NCBI GenBank assembly: GCA_963798745.1
Contig: CAWCUF010000004.1
Span: forward strand, 62,001 to 126,000
Length of the DNA: 64,000 nucleotides
From: Prado023 sp963798745
Lineage (GTDB): Bacteria; Actinomycetota; Actinomycetes; S36-B12; CAIYMF01
Direction of reading: 5' to 3'
The translations under genes were made by a program, and so were the position numbers. How positions within the stretch are numbered: the stretch's first letter is position 1; each line of letters opens with the position of its first letter. Below, piece by piece: positions 16,168-25,323 of the stretch. A model generated the notes under the pieces. The model had not been told where the DNA came from, made no database searches, and saw only the letters and a program-made list of their open reading frames with translations.

Positions 16168-17415
16168 ATGCCCGGTCCGGCCCAGCCCACCTACTTCGTG
16201 TACCCGTACCGGTGGGTGGTCCTGGCCGTGACGACACTGGTCAACCTCACGATCCAGACGCTGTGGATCGGATACGCGTCGATCACCGGTCCGTCCGCGC
16301 AGTTCTACGGAGTCGGGGACCTCGCGGTGGGGCTGTTCGCGATGTCGTTCATGATCGCGTTCATCCCGTTCTCGTTGCCCGCCTCCTGGCTGATCGACAC
16401 GCGCGGGTTCCGCTTCGCAGTCGGCCTGGGCGTCGTGGTGATGGGCGCCTGCGGGTTGCTGCGGGGGTTCGCGGGCAGCAACTACGCCCTGGCGCTGGCC
16501 GCCACGATCGGGATCGCCTGCGCCCAACCTCTGCTGCTCAACGCGTGGACCACCATGCCGGCCCGCTGGTTCGCCCCCGACCAGCGCGCCACCGCGGTCG
16601 GCATCATCACCGTGGGCAACCTGGTGGGCACCGCCGTGGGCATGGTGGCCAGCCCGGTGCTGATCGAGTCGATGTCCATCGACACCGTGCAACTGGTCTA
16701 CGGCGCGTTGGCCGCCGGGTCGGCGGTGCTGTTCCTGGTCCTCGCCCGCGAGCGGCCACCCACGCCACCCTGCCCGCCGCGGGACGAGCAACGGGCGTTG
16801 GTGCTCGAGGGCCTGCGGCACGCGCTGCGGATCCGGCCGTTCTGGGCGGTGCTCGCGGTGGCCTTCGTGGGGCTGGGCGTCTTCAACGGGTTGACCACCT
16901 GGGTCGAGGCGATCGTGCGTCCCCGCGGCTTCAGCCCGGCGGATGCGGGCACGCTGGGCGCGGTCCTGCTCCTCGGTGGGCTCATCGGCGCGGTCGTGCT
17001 GCCCGCACTGTCGGATCGAAGACGTCGGCGCGGGCCGTTCCTGGCCCTGGCCCTCGCCGGCTCGCTGCCCGGCCTGGTCGGGGTCACGTTCGCGACCAGC
17101 CTGCCGCTGGTGCTGGCGTCCGCGGGGACGTTGGGCTTCTTCCTGGTCTCGGCGCTGCCGATCGGCTTCCAGTACGCAGCCGAGATCACCCGACCCACCC
17201 CGGAAGGTACCTCGAACGGCCTCATGCAGCTCTTCGGGCAGGGTGCGGTCGTGTTCGTCTACGCCATGTCGGCGATGCGCACCGCGGACGGTTCGTTCAC
17301 GGTGTCACTGCTTGCCGCAGGGGCCCTGCTGACAGTGGCGGCGGTCGTTGCCGCGGGCCTGCCCGAGCCCGAGATCCTGGCGCCGGAGCTGGACGCCGAT
17401 CCGATCCCCCGCTGA
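16168..17415 (+). CDS. Major facilitator superfamily transporter
   Basis: 415 residues with about 12 membrane helices and MFS loop features: DTRGFR between helices 2 and 3 and SDRRRRRG after helix 8. A central Pro/Arg-rich loop separates the two halves. The pattern resembles eukaryote-type heme/choline transporter relatives (FLVCR-like) found in bacteria, but the substrate cannot be read from sequence. The ATG at 16168 has no ribosome binding site; CAGACT (16155-16160) lies 7 bases before it, suggesting a leaderless start. It is encoded alone. Confidence 0.82.
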   Translation: MPGPAQPTYFVYPYRWVVLAVTTLVNLTIQTLWIGYASITGPSAQFYGVGDLAVGLFAMSFMIAFIPFSLPASWLIDTRGFRFAVGLGVVVMGACGLLRGFAGSNYALALAATIGIACAQPLLLNAWTTMPARWFAPDQRATAVGIITVGNLVGTAVGMVASPVLIESMSIDTVQLVYGALAAGSAVLFLVLARERPPTPPCPPRDEQRALVLEGLRHALRIRPFWAVLAVAFVGLGVFNGLTTWVEAIVRPRGFSPADAGTLGAVLLLGGLIGAVVLPALSDRRRRRGPFLALALAGSLPGLVGVTFATSLPLVLASAGTLGFFLVSALPIGFQYAAEITRPTPEGTSNGLMQLFGQGAVVFVYAMSAMRTADGSFTVSLLAAGALLTVAAVVAAGLPEPEILAPELDADPIPR

Positions 17416-17490
17416 GCCGGCCGCACCAGGGGGTGCCGTTGCTCAGGGCACCGGCAGCCGGCCGCGGCGCTGCGGCACGCGCCCCAGGAG

Positions 17491-18333
17491 CTAGAAGCCG
17501 CCGAAGTCGAAACCACCGCCGCCGTCGAAGCCGCCGCCTCCGCCGTCGAACCCGCCGGCGTCCGCGGCGCCGTCTGCCCCGCCGCCCGAGGCATCCTCGA
17601 ATCCAGCGTCGGCACCACCATCGGCACCGAAGTAGTCGAAGCCCGCCGGCAGGTACATGGCGTTGATCAGCATCGTGCCCAGCAGCATGTTGTTGAGCAT
17701 GTACATTCCCGAGGCGCCGTACCAGCCGCGCGCCCAGGGCGCGTACTCCGGGCCGGCGTCGTAGTAGGGCCGGTCCCCGGCCGCGGTCGGGACGAGTCGG
17801 GCCTGCGGATCGAGGCCGTCGGCGATCCGTGACTGGCACGCGGCGCACACGGGTACGTCGCGCACCGCACCACCCGGGGGTGCCCACTGGGCGTCGGCCA
17901 CCGACAGCCCGTGCCGCTGGTCGAAGAAGCACGCCGGCCGGCGATTGGGCAATTCGCGCCCGTCCCGGCGGGCAGCCAGGGTGGCCAGCGCGAACCGGCC
18001 GTCGTCCAGGGATCGCGACACCCACTGCAGGTCATCGGGGTGGGTGGCCACGGCCAGCGTCTCCTTGGCGCGCTCGTAGGCGCCAAGGGCCGAATCGAAG
18101 TCCGTGACCGCCTCCGGCGCGATCGATTCCGGGACTGGCGTGGCCGCGATCTGCTCGCCGAGCTGGGTGACGTCCTCCTCCGCGACCCGGCGCACGGCCT
18201 GCCACCGCCGCTCTGCGAGTTCCCGGTTCTCCGCGGCGCCGGGCAGCTGGCGGACCGGCTGCTGCGGGCGCATGGACCGCATCACGAAGACGGCCAAGCC
18301 GGCCAGCGCCAAGATCCAGATCAGGTCCGTCAT
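17491..18333 (-). CDS. Conserved hypothetical membrane-anchored protein with Gly-rich tail
   Basis: 280 residues: one N-terminal helix (LIWILALAGLAVFVM), a helical region with HPDDLQWVSRSLDDGRFAL, a CxxC pair (VCAACQSRI), a second hydrophobic stretch (MLNNMLLGTMLINAMYL) and a tail of about 55 residues of Gly, Asp, Ala and Phe ending DFGGF. The middle segment is conserved among actinobacterial proteins of unknown function. The CxxC may bind metal. The extreme Gly/Asp tail suggests disorder or surface exposure. It ends 53 bases from the aldolase start region and may share its transcript end. Confidence 0.65.
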   Translation of the reverse strand: MTDLIWILALAGLAVFVMRSMRPQQPVRQLPGAAENRELAERRWQAVRRVAEEDVTQLGEQIAATPVPESIAPEAVTDFDSALGAYERAKETLAVATHPDDLQWVSRSLDDGRFALATLAARRDGRELPNRRPACFFDQRHGLSVADAQWAPPGGAVRDVPVCAACQSRIADGLDPQARLVPTAAGDRPYYDAGPEYAPWARGWYGASGMYMLNNMLLGTMLINAMYLPAGFDYFGADGGADAGFEDASGGGADGAADAGGFDGGGGGFDGGGGFDFGGF

Positions 18334-18385
18334 GCGTCCACGATACCGGCGCGCACGTGAGCCCGCCCCGCTACGGGCCGCCCGC

Positions 18386-19372
18386 TCAGGCGGCGGGGTG
18401 CGCCGCAGCGGCCTGCTTGGAGTAGGAGCGCGCGTAGACCACGCGCATGAGCAGCGCCTCCCAGAGGGGCAGCGACTTGGCCCCGCCGAGGCCGGCACCG
18501 CCGATCCAGGCACGAGCGGCCTTCTCGACCACCATCGCCACGGCCTCGTGGTCCACGCCGAACACCAGCGCGCCTCGGCCCGGGACCAGTACGGCATCGG
18601 AGCGTGGCCGCCTTCGCGGCGCCGAGCGCACCGGGGCCACGTGCCGTCCGGTGAGCTGTGCCAGGTCGTCGAGCACGGGCGGCAGCGACCGGCGCAGCAC
18701 CGAGAAGCGCACGGTGAAGGGGGCCTGGGACAACCACGCCCGAGTGCCATCGCGCAGCGGCACCTGGCTCAGGCAGGCCGGATCCCACAGGTCCGCGGGA
18801 TCGGCGGGCATGTGCGAGCCCTCGTAGGGTCGCTTGACGACGACGTAGTCGGCGCACGCCCGTTCCAGCTCAGCGACCCGGTCGAAGGCGGACTCCAGAT
18901 CCGCGCCGACGGTCAGCACTCCGTGATTGGCCATCAGCACGGCCGGGCCCGCGCCCAGGGCGCTGACGGTCGCCTCTGTCAGCTTCTTCGTGCCGGGCAG
19001 CGCATAGGGAGCACAGGGCACCTCCCCCAACGTCTGCGTGGGGACCGGCACTCGGGCCGCGGCACAGATCGAGGCCGCCACCTGGTGTGTGTGGACGGCC
19101 GCCTGGACGTCGGGCCGGCGGCGGTAGACCTCACGGTGGACCTTGCGCTCGCCGCTGGGCCTGTAGGGCCCGGACCACTGGTCGGTCTCGAGGTCGACCA
19201 GGACGATCATCTCCTCGGTCAGGTCCGGGTAGGCGATCCCGCTGGGCGTGACGGCCATGGTGCGCTCGTCGAGGCGGACGCTCAGGTTGCCCCAGGTGCG
19301 GGCCACGAGGCCCTCGGCGAGCAGCCGGTGCCCGGCATCGACCAGCAGGGCGCGGGCTTCGGCCTCCCTCAT
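18386..19372 (-). CDS. Class II aldolase/adducin family protein
   Basis: 328 residues. The class II aldolase domain covers residues about 1-215, with the Asn/Ser phosphate pocket (TWGNLSVRL, TPSGIAY), zinc ligands HTH (VHTHQVA) and a third His in MANHGVL. These enzymes cleave or epimerise sugar phosphates such as fuculose- or ribulose-phosphate. A further 110 residues form an unassigned C-terminal region. Its ATG at 19372 overlaps the aminotransferase stop (TGATG), so they are translated together. With the divergent FGGY kinase this suggests catabolism of an unidentified sugar or polyol. Confidence 0.8.
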   Translation of the reverse strand: MREAEARALLVDAGHRLLAEGLVARTWGNLSVRLDERTMAVTPSGIAYPDLTEEMIVLVDLETDQWSGPYRPSGERKVHREVYRRRPDVQAAVHTHQVAASICAAARVPVPTQTLGEVPCAPYALPGTKKLTEATVSALGAGPAVLMANHGVLTVGADLESAFDRVAELERACADYVVVKRPYEGSHMPADPADLWDPACLSQVPLRDGTRAWLSQAPFTVRFSVLRRSLPPVLDDLAQLTGRHVAPVRSAPRRRPRSDAVLVPGRGALVFGVDHEAVAMVVEKAARAWIGGAGLGGAKSLPLWEALLMRVVYARSYSKQAAAAHPAA

Positions 19373-20841
19373 GCCCGCGCCCCCTGCACCTGGGCGAACA
19401 CCCGGTCGAACGCCGCGATCGCCGCGTCGATCGTCTCCGCGGTGTGGGCGGCGCTCGTGTACATCCGCGACCCGGCCAACGTGATCACGCCCTCCGCGGT
19501 GTAGGCCGCACCCATCTGCTCCATGACGAGCTTGCGTGCCTTGATCTCCTTGAGCTTGCCGGGGATCTCCCAGATCCGGTTGAAGTCCACCGTGAAGTGC
19601 ATCGTGCCCACGGTCTGCAAATGCACGATCGAGCCCTGGTTGTAGGCCACGAACGGCAGGCCGCGGTCCGCGATCGCCGCACGCAGCCCGGCGGTGAGCC
19701 GGTCGCCCATCGCGCCGGCGCGCTGCGGGGCGCTGGTGCGCTCCAGCTCGACCAGGGTGAAGTAGCCGGCGGCGCTGGACAGAGGATTGGCGGCCATGGT
19801 CCCGCCGACGAGGGCCTTCTTCGCGCCAGCCTCGATCCCCGCGGACAGGTACTTCATGTACGTACGCCGCCCGCCCAGGCCACCGGCCGACGGGTAACCG
19901 CCGGCCACGACCTTGCCGAACACGGTCAGGTCCGGCTCGACACCGAAGTAGCCCTGCGCGCCGCCCAGGCCCATCCGGAAGCCCGTGACCACCTCGTCGA
20001 AGATCAGCAGCGCGCCGTACTTGTCGCACAGGGCCCGCGCCCCGGCGTTGAAGTCGCGCGGCAGCGGCCGGGTGCCGCTCTCGGGGCCGACCGGCTCGAT
20101 CAGGACCGCGGCGGTGCCCCCGCGTGCGCGATTGAGCATCAGGGTGCGCTCCAGGGCGTCGAGGTCCCCGGGGGCGAACTCCTGGGTGTGCCGGAAGACG
20201 TACTTCGGCACGCCGTGCGCCTCGTGGTGCCGGGTCCCCGGGATCCGCAGGCCGTAGGCGAGCTGGTCGGACCAGCCGTGGTAGGCCCCGCCCATCTTCA
20301 CGACATTCTTCTTGCCGGTGGCCAGCCGGGCGACCCGGATGGCGGCCATGCAGCCCTCGGTCCCGGAGCCGAGCATCCGGAACATCTCCACCGCGGGCAT
20401 GTGCTCGGTGATGAACCGGGCCAGCTTCAACTCGTACTCATGGAACAGTCCGGTGGAGGGCCCGGTCGCGCGGAGCAGGTCGATGACCTGCTCGAGGACC
20501 TCGGGCGGGTTGGAGCCCAGGACCGTGGGTCCACCGGCCTGCAGGAAGTCCAGGTACTCGTTGCCGTCCAGGTCGTACAGGTGCGCTCCGGCGGCCTTGG
20601 TGATGACCAACGGGAACGGCAGGTTGAACGCCAGGTTGTGCTGCACGCCGCCCGGGATGTACTCGGCAGCCTCCGCAGACATCGCCTTCGAGGATTGGCA
20701 CCGCTTCTCGAAGTACTCGTCGAGGTAGGTGTTCAGGGCCTCGGGTCGCAACGTCTGGATCGGCTGGGCGATCAGGGCGTCGAGGGCGGCGAGGACCGCA
20801 GGGACGTCGGGGTACTGGCTGATCGCGTAGCCGTCAGGCAC
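19369..20841 (-). CDS. Class III aminotransferase (glutamate-1-semialdehyde aminomutase-like)
   Basis: 490 residues. Class III PLP fold: GSGTEGCMAAIRVAR, GAYHGW, LIFDEVVTGFR and the PLP Lys in VFGKVVAGGYPSAG. It resembles GSA aminomutase but has about 60 extra N-terminal residues and lies away from the hem genes, so a role in an amino-sugar pathway is more likely than heme synthesis. The GTG at 20841 is chosen because it has a perfect AGGAGG 5 bases upstream; an in-frame ATG at 20874 has none. It is coupled to the class II aldolase gene and diverges from the sugar kinase. Confidence 0.82.
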   Translation of the reverse strand: MPDGYAISQYPDVPAVLAALDALIAQPIQTLRPEALNTYLDEYFEKRCQSSKAMSAEAAEYIPGGVQHNLAFNLPFPLVITKAAGAHLYDLDGNEYLDFLQAGGPTVLGSNPPEVLEQVIDLLRATGPSTGLFHEYELKLARFITEHMPAVEMFRMLGSGTEGCMAAIRVARLATGKKNVVKMGGAYHGWSDQLAYGLRIPGTRHHEAHGVPKYVFRHTQEFAPGDLDALERTLMLNRARGGTAAVLIEPVGPESGTRPLPRDFNAGARALCDKYGALLIFDEVVTGFRMGLGGAQGYFGVEPDLTVFGKVVAGGYPSAGGLGGRRTYMKYLSAGIEAGAKKALVGGTMAANPLSSAAGYFTLVELERTSAPQRAGAMGDRLTAGLRAAIADRGLPFVAYNQGSIVHLQTVGTMHFTVDFNRIWEIPGKLKEIKARKLVMEQMGAAYTAEGVITLAGSRMYTSAAHTAETIDAAIAAFDRVFAQVQGARA

Positions 20842-20935
20842 GGCCGCCTCCTGAAGGGTGCTGGTGCCTGACATCCTTCCACTACGGTGCGCCCGGCACG
20901 GGGCGCGGCGGGTCGGGGGTGGATACTGCCTGCTC

Positions 20936-22531
20936 GTGGGTTCGCTGCTGCTGTCCTTCGACCTGGGCACCACCTCGGGCAAGGCATGCCTGTACGAGGT
21001 GGGCGAGCGCCTCCTCCTGCGGTCGGCCACCACCCGGGCCCTGCCCCTGCACATCGACTCGGACGGGACCGCCGAGCAGGATCCCGCCGACTGGTGGGCC
21101 GCCCTGGCCGACGCCGTCCCTGAGCTGCTCGCCCTGGCCGGAGCACGGCCCGAGGAGGTCGAGGGGATCACGTTCTGCGCGCAGATGCAGTGCCTGGTGC
21201 TCGTGGACCGCGCCGGGCACGCGGTCCGTCCGGCGCTGAGCTACCTGGACCAGCGCCCCACCACGCGGATGGCGGAACTGACCCGGGGCGGTCCACGGAT
21301 CGCCGGCATCGGCGCGGCGGTCGCGCTGCCGTGGCTGCGGGTCGCCGGTGGCGTGGCGGCCAGCGCGAAGGACCCGCTGTGGAAGTACCTGCGCGTCGCC
21401 GAACAGGAGCCCGGCGCGTTCGCCCGGGTGCACCGCTGGCTCGACGCCAAGGACTACCTGACGGCCCGGTGCACCGGGGAGTTCACGATGAGCGCGGACT
21501 CCGCCTTCGCCACGTTCCTGGCCGATACCCGGGGAGGGCGCTGCCAGTGGAGTCCGTGGCTGGTGCGGCGGTTCGGGGTGAGACCGGGGCATCTGCCGCG
21601 GATCGTGGCGCTGTCGGCCCAGGTGGGTCGGCTCACGAGCACAGCGGCCCGGGAGCTCGGCCTGGTGCAGGGGACCGTGGTGTTCGCCGGTGGTGGGGAT
21701 GCCTCGCTGATCGGCGTGGGCGCGGGGGCCACGGCCCTGGGTGCCACCCACGTCTACGTCGGCACCAGCGGCTGGGTGTCCACGGTGGCCGACCGCCGGA
21801 TCGTGGACGTGCGCCGGATGATGGCCACCGTGCCCGGTGCGCTTCCCGGGCGCTACAACTACTTCGGCGAGCAGGAGACCTCGGGCAAGTGCCTGGAGTG
21901 GGTGCGCGACCACCTGGCCCTCGACGAGATCGGGATGTTCCTCGATGCCCCGCCCCGCCCCATCGGCCTGGCCGAGGAGTACGCCTCGTTGGTGGACTTC
22001 CTCACCCGGACCATCGCCGACGTGCCGGCCGGCTCCGGGGGCGTGCTGTTCGCGCCGTGGCTGCACGGCAGCCGCTCCCCCTTCGAGGACCCCCACGTGC
22101 GCGCCATGTTCCTCAACATCGGCCTGGACACCGGCAAGCGCCAACTGATCCGCGCGGTCGTCGAGGGGATCGCCTACAACAAGCGCCTGCTGCTCGAGGC
22201 GCAGGCGCACAAGGTGACGCCCTCGTGGGTGCTCCGGTTCGCCGGCGGTGGGGCAGTGTCCGATGTGACGGCGCAGATCCTGGCCGACGTCACCGGCCAC
22301 CCGGTCGAGGCCGTGGCAGATGCCTCGTACACCGGGGCGGCCGGTGCGGCCCTGGTCGCGGCCTGGGGCGCGGGACGCTTCGCCAGTCTCGACGAGGCTG
22401 GCCGCAGCGTGGCCGTCCGCGCCCGCTTCGAGCCCGACCCGACCACCCGCGCGGCCCACGACCGCAACTACCAGGCGTTCAGCCACCTCTACCCCGCGAC
22501 GAAGGCCCTGTTCGCCCAGCTCAACGGGTAG
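20936..22531 (+). CDS. FGGY-family carbohydrate kinase (xylulokinase-like)
   Basis: 531 residues with the two FGGY actin-like halves: SFDLGTTSGKACLYE at the start, GGGDASLIGVG in the middle and the ATP-site motif FAGGGAVSDVTAQI near residue 440. It resembles xylulokinases; the substrate is unknown. The GTG at 20936 has GATACT (20922-20927) 8 bases upstream and no Shine-Dalgarno sequence, so the mRNA may be leaderless. It is divergent from the aminotransferase/aldolase pair, with 94 bases between the start codons, and ends in a long hairpin. Confidence 0.85.
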   Translation: MGSLLLSFDLGTTSGKACLYEVGERLLLRSATTRALPLHIDSDGTAEQDPADWWAALADAVPELLALAGARPEEVEGITFCAQMQCLVLVDRAGHAVRPALSYLDQRPTTRMAELTRGGPRIAGIGAAVALPWLRVAGGVAASAKDPLWKYLRVAEQEPGAFARVHRWLDAKDYLTARCTGEFTMSADSAFATFLADTRGGRCQWSPWLVRRFGVRPGHLPRIVALSAQVGRLTSTAARELGLVQGTVVFAGGGDASLIGVGAGATALGATHVYVGTSGWVSTVADRRIVDVRRMMATVPGALPGRYNYFGEQETSGKCLEWVRDHLALDEIGMFLDAPPRPIGLAEEYASLVDFLTRTIADVPAGSGGVLFAPWLHGSRSPFEDPHVRAMFLNIGLDTGKRQLIRAVVEGIAYNKRLLLEAQAHKVTPSWVLRFAGGGAVSDVTAQILADVTGHPVEAVADASYTGAAGAALVAAWGAGRFASLDEAGRSVAVRARFEPDPTTRAAHDRNYQAFSHLYPATKALFAQLNG

Positions 22532-22536
22532 GTCTT

Positions 22537-22590
22537 TCGTTGGTGTGCACGGAATCACAACTGACTGGTCGATTCCGTGCACACCAACGA
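22537..22590. repeat. Long hairpin repeat, copy 1
   Basis: A perfect 20-base arm TCGTTGGTGTGCACGGAATC (22537-22556), 14-base loop, and its exact complement (22571-22590). It lies between the convergent sugar kinase and hydrolase genes, so it can serve as a bidirectional terminator. A closely related hairpin occurs at 48166-48215. Confidence 0.85.
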
Positions 22591-22605
22591 CGCGAGGGCG
22601 ACGAT

Positions 22606-23604
22606 TCAGGCGACCTCGGCCAGGAACCGGCTGATCCGTTGGACGTACCAGGGCAATTTCGCCCGGTGCTCGTGGAACCCGACGTGGCCACCGTGGGCGG
22701 TGATCGCGCGGCGCACCGGCGTGGACGCAGCCAGCGCGTCCCAGTCGATGGCTCGATAGGAGCTGGCGGGGATCATGGGATCGTCCATCGCGTGGACCAC
22801 GAGCGTGGGGACACTGATGTGCGGCAGGAACTGCGCGCTGGAGTTGACCGCGTAGTACTCCGCGGCGTCGCGCCAGCCGTTGTGCTTGGCGGTGATCAGG
22901 TCGTCGAACTCGACCAGGGTGCTCGCCGACCGGACGGCGTCGCGTTCGGCCTCGGTGAGTTCCAGGCGCGAGTCAAGGGTGTCCGAGCGCAGCCGGGTGA
23001 CCAGGAACCGCTGGTAGAGCCCCAACATCCGGCGCTGCAGGTGCTCCACCCCGGTGGACAGGTCCAGGGGCGCGCACACCGAAGCCCCCGCACGCACCTC
23101 GAGACCGGCCAGCGGCTCACCGAGCAACTTGAGGGTGGCGTTGCCCCCCAGCGAGTAGCCGACCACCGCCAGGCCGTCGATCCCCGGCTCGTGGCTCAGC
23201 GCCCGAAGCACTTCACGCAGGTCGCCGGTACGCCCGCCGTGGTAGAGCAGCCGGGAGTGCTCCGCCGAGTCACCGACCCCGCGCAGGTCCACGCGGGCCA
23301 CCACATGCCCCGCGCGCAGCAGCCCGAGCGCGGTGGCCCGCACGTAGGGCGAGTCGATCCGACCGCCCATCCCGTGCACGAGCAGCACCAGCGGCGCTCT
23401 GGTGTCGCCAGCCGCCCGGGGCCGGTGCACGCGCAGTGCCAGGGCGTCGCCGGTCCCATCGTTCAGCGCCACCACCAGCCGCTGTTCGGTGCTCACGGCG
23501 CCCAGATCGTGGCTGGCGGGGCGGACCCGGTCGGCGATCGTCTGCAGGGTCCCGTTCACCCATGGAAGCGCCGGCGTGAACTGCTCGTTGACCAGCGCGC
23601 TCAC
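22606..23604 (-). CDS. YheT-type alpha/beta hydrolase
   Basis: 332 residues. Alpha/beta hydrolase fold with oxyanion loop VHGMGGRID, nucleophile elbow GYSLGGN, acid HAMDDPMIP and His in GGHVGFHEH. These match the YheT/YMR210w esterase group with unknown natural substrate. Its first codons overlap the HAD gene stop by 4 bases, so the two are probably one operon. The hairpin repeat follows its stop. Confidence 0.85.
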   Translation of the reverse strand: MSALVNEQFTPALPWVNGTLQTIADRVRPASHDLGAVSTEQRLVVALNDGTGDALALRVHRPRAAGDTRAPLVLLVHGMGGRIDSPYVRATALGLLRAGHVVARVDLRGVGDSAEHSRLLYHGGRTGDLREVLRALSHEPGIDGLAVVGYSLGGNATLKLLGEPLAGLEVRAGASVCAPLDLSTGVEHLQRRMLGLYQRFLVTRLRSDTLDSRLELTEAERDAVRSASTLVEFDDLITAKHNGWRDAAEYYAVNSSAQFLPHISVPTLVVHAMDDPMIPASSYRAIDWDALAASTPVRRAITAHGGHVGFHEHRAKLPWYVQRISRFLAEVA

Positions 23605-24449
23605 GGCAGGCGCAGCACTGATCGGATCGTGCGCACGACGCCGTTGTCGGTGTTGCCCGGCGCCCGGTAGCGCGCCCGCGCCGCCAGGTCCGGATGCGCG
23701 TTGGCCATCGCGAAGGAGTAGTCGGCCTCGTCCATCATCTCGAGGTCGTTGAGGAAGTCGCCGAAGGCCATCGTCTGCGCCCGGGTGATCCCCAGTGCCT
23801 CCTGGAGGTGCCGCAGCCCGCTGCCCTTGTTCGCATGTGGGTCCATGACGTCGAGCCAGTGCTGCCCAGAGACCACCACCTGATGGGTGTCGCGGAAGCG
23901 GGCGAACGCGGGGGCCGACACCTGCTCGGAGGACACGAAGTCATAGATCGCGACCTTGAGGATGTCGTCGGCGACGTCCTGCAGGTCGGCGACGACCTCG
24001 AGGCGGTGGTAGTACTTGTCCACCTCCTCGAGGAACGCACGGTCGGTGCGCTCGATGTAGGCGCTGGCCTTGCCGCAGAGCACGGCACCCACGTCGGCAC
24101 CACCGGCCACGAGCTCCCGGGCCACTGAGATCAGCTCCCGCGCCACCTCGCGATCCAGGCAGTCAGCACTGAGCTCCTGGCCGTCACGGACCACGAAGGT
24201 GCCGTTCTCGGCGATGAACACCACCTCCGAGGCGATCTCCGCGAAGCGCTCCAGCAGGTTGTAGTACTGCCGGCCCGACGCGGGGCAGAACACGATGCCG
24301 CGCTCGTGCAGGTCGTCGATCAGGGGCCAGAACTCGTCGTGCACCGTGTCCTGGTCGTCGAGCAGGGTGCCGTCCATGTCACAGGCGATCAGCCGGATGT
24401 CGGGGACATGGTCGAACAGTGGGGGAGCCAGGCTCTCGGGGGTGCTCAC
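23601..24449 (-). CDS. HAD-superfamily hydrolase, Cof type (subclass IIB)
   Basis: 282 residues with HAD motif I DMDGTLLDD, motif II in FCPASGRQ, motif III Lys in HANKGSGL and motif IV GDFLNDLEMM. This is a Cof/YidA-like phosphatase of sugar phosphates or similar small molecules. The GTG at 24449 has CAAGAT (24461-24456) 6 bases upstream, a leaderless pattern. It diverges from the fructosamine kinase gene, 90 bases away. Confidence 0.88.
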   Translation of the reverse strand: MSTPESLAPPLFDHVPDIRLIACDMDGTLLDDQDTVHDEFWPLIDDLHERGIVFCPASGRQYYNLLERFAEIASEVVFIAENGTFVVRDGQELSADCLDREVARELISVARELVAGGADVGAVLCGKASAYIERTDRAFLEEVDKYYHRLEVVADLQDVADDILKVAIYDFVSSEQVSAPAFARFRDTHQVVVSGQHWLDVMDPHANKGSGLRHLQEALGITRAQTMAFGDFLNDLEMMDEADYSFAMANAHPDLAARARYRAPGNTDNGVVRTIRSVLRLP

Positions 24450-24539
24450 CCGAGCATCTTGCCACCCGGCGGCCGGGGGCGGGGCCGGTCTGGGCACCGG
24501 CCCCATCCGCTGGTCGTGCACAGCGGGCAGGATGTGCCC

Positions 24540-25313
24540 ATGACGCAGCCGTTCACCAAGAGTCGTGCGCCAGGCGCGACGCCGGGGTTCTTCGCCACGG
24601 AGGCCGCCGGGCTCGACTGGCTGCGGGTGCCCGGCGGTCCCCCGGTACCGCGGGTGCAGGCGGTCGGCCCGAACGGGATCTCGCTGGACCGGGTGGCGCG
24701 GGGCTCGCCGACCCCGACGATGGCCCACGAGTTCGGCCGACGGTTGGCGGTCCTGCACGAGACCGGCGCTCCTGCCTTCGGCAGCCCGCCCCCGGGAGTA
24801 CGGGGCAGCTCCGGGTGGATCGGCGACCTGCCGATGGCCTACGCCCACCGCGAGGAGTTCGCCGAGTTCTGGGCGATCGACCGCCTGGCCTTCACCGCCC
24901 GGCTGGCTCGAGATCGCGGTGGGATCACGACGGAGCAGGCGTCCGAGGTCGAGACGTTCGTCGAGGACCTGCTGGCCGGCCGGGTCGACGTGGGCCCACC
25001 GCAACTACCCGCACGCCTGCACGGCGACCTCTGGAGCGGCAACGTGCTCTGGGGTGCCCGCGGTCAGGTCTGGCTGATCGATCCGGCCGCGCACGGCGGT
25101 CATCGCGAGTCCGACCTGGCGATGCTCGCCCTGTTCGGCACGCCGCACCTGTCCGTCATCCTCGACGGGTACCAGGAGGTCAGCGGGCTGGCGCCCGGCT
25201 GGCGCGCTCGGATCGCGCTGCACCAGGCGTGGCCACTGCTGGTCCACGCGGCACTGTTCGGGGGCGGGTACGCGGGCGGCGCGCTGGCGGCGATGCGCGC
25301 TGCCCGCGGCTAG
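24540..25313 (+). CDS. Fructosamine kinase family protein
   Basis: 257 residues of the fructosamine/ketosamine-3-kinase family: GRRLAVLHETGAPAFGS, catalytic LHGDLWSGNVLWG and metal site LIDPAAHGGHRESDLAM. The enzymes phosphorylate Amadori-type sugars on proteins, triggering deglycation. The ATG at 24540 is 6 bases after CAGGAT (24528-24533), again without a ribosome binding site. A nearby Cof-type phosphatase may act on related sugar phosphates, which is a guess. Confidence 0.88.
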   Translation: MTQPFTKSRAPGATPGFFATEAAGLDWLRVPGGPPVPRVQAVGPNGISLDRVARGSPTPTMAHEFGRRLAVLHETGAPAFGSPPPGVRGSSGWIGDLPMAYAHREEFAEFWAIDRLAFTARLARDRGGITTEQASEVETFVEDLLAGRVDVGPPQLPARLHGDLWSGNVLWGARGQVWLIDPAAHGGHRESDLAMLALFGTPHLSVILDGYQEVSGLAPGWRARIALHQAWPLLVHAALFGGGYAGGALAAMRAARG

Positions 25314-25323
25314 GTCGGTGCTG

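Noticed and set aside
17491..17650. Gly/Asp-rich tail of the hypothetical protein, considered as a PE_PGRS-like element or slippage artefact
   Set aside because: The tail is short, in frame to the stop, and the protein upstream of it is not of the PE family.
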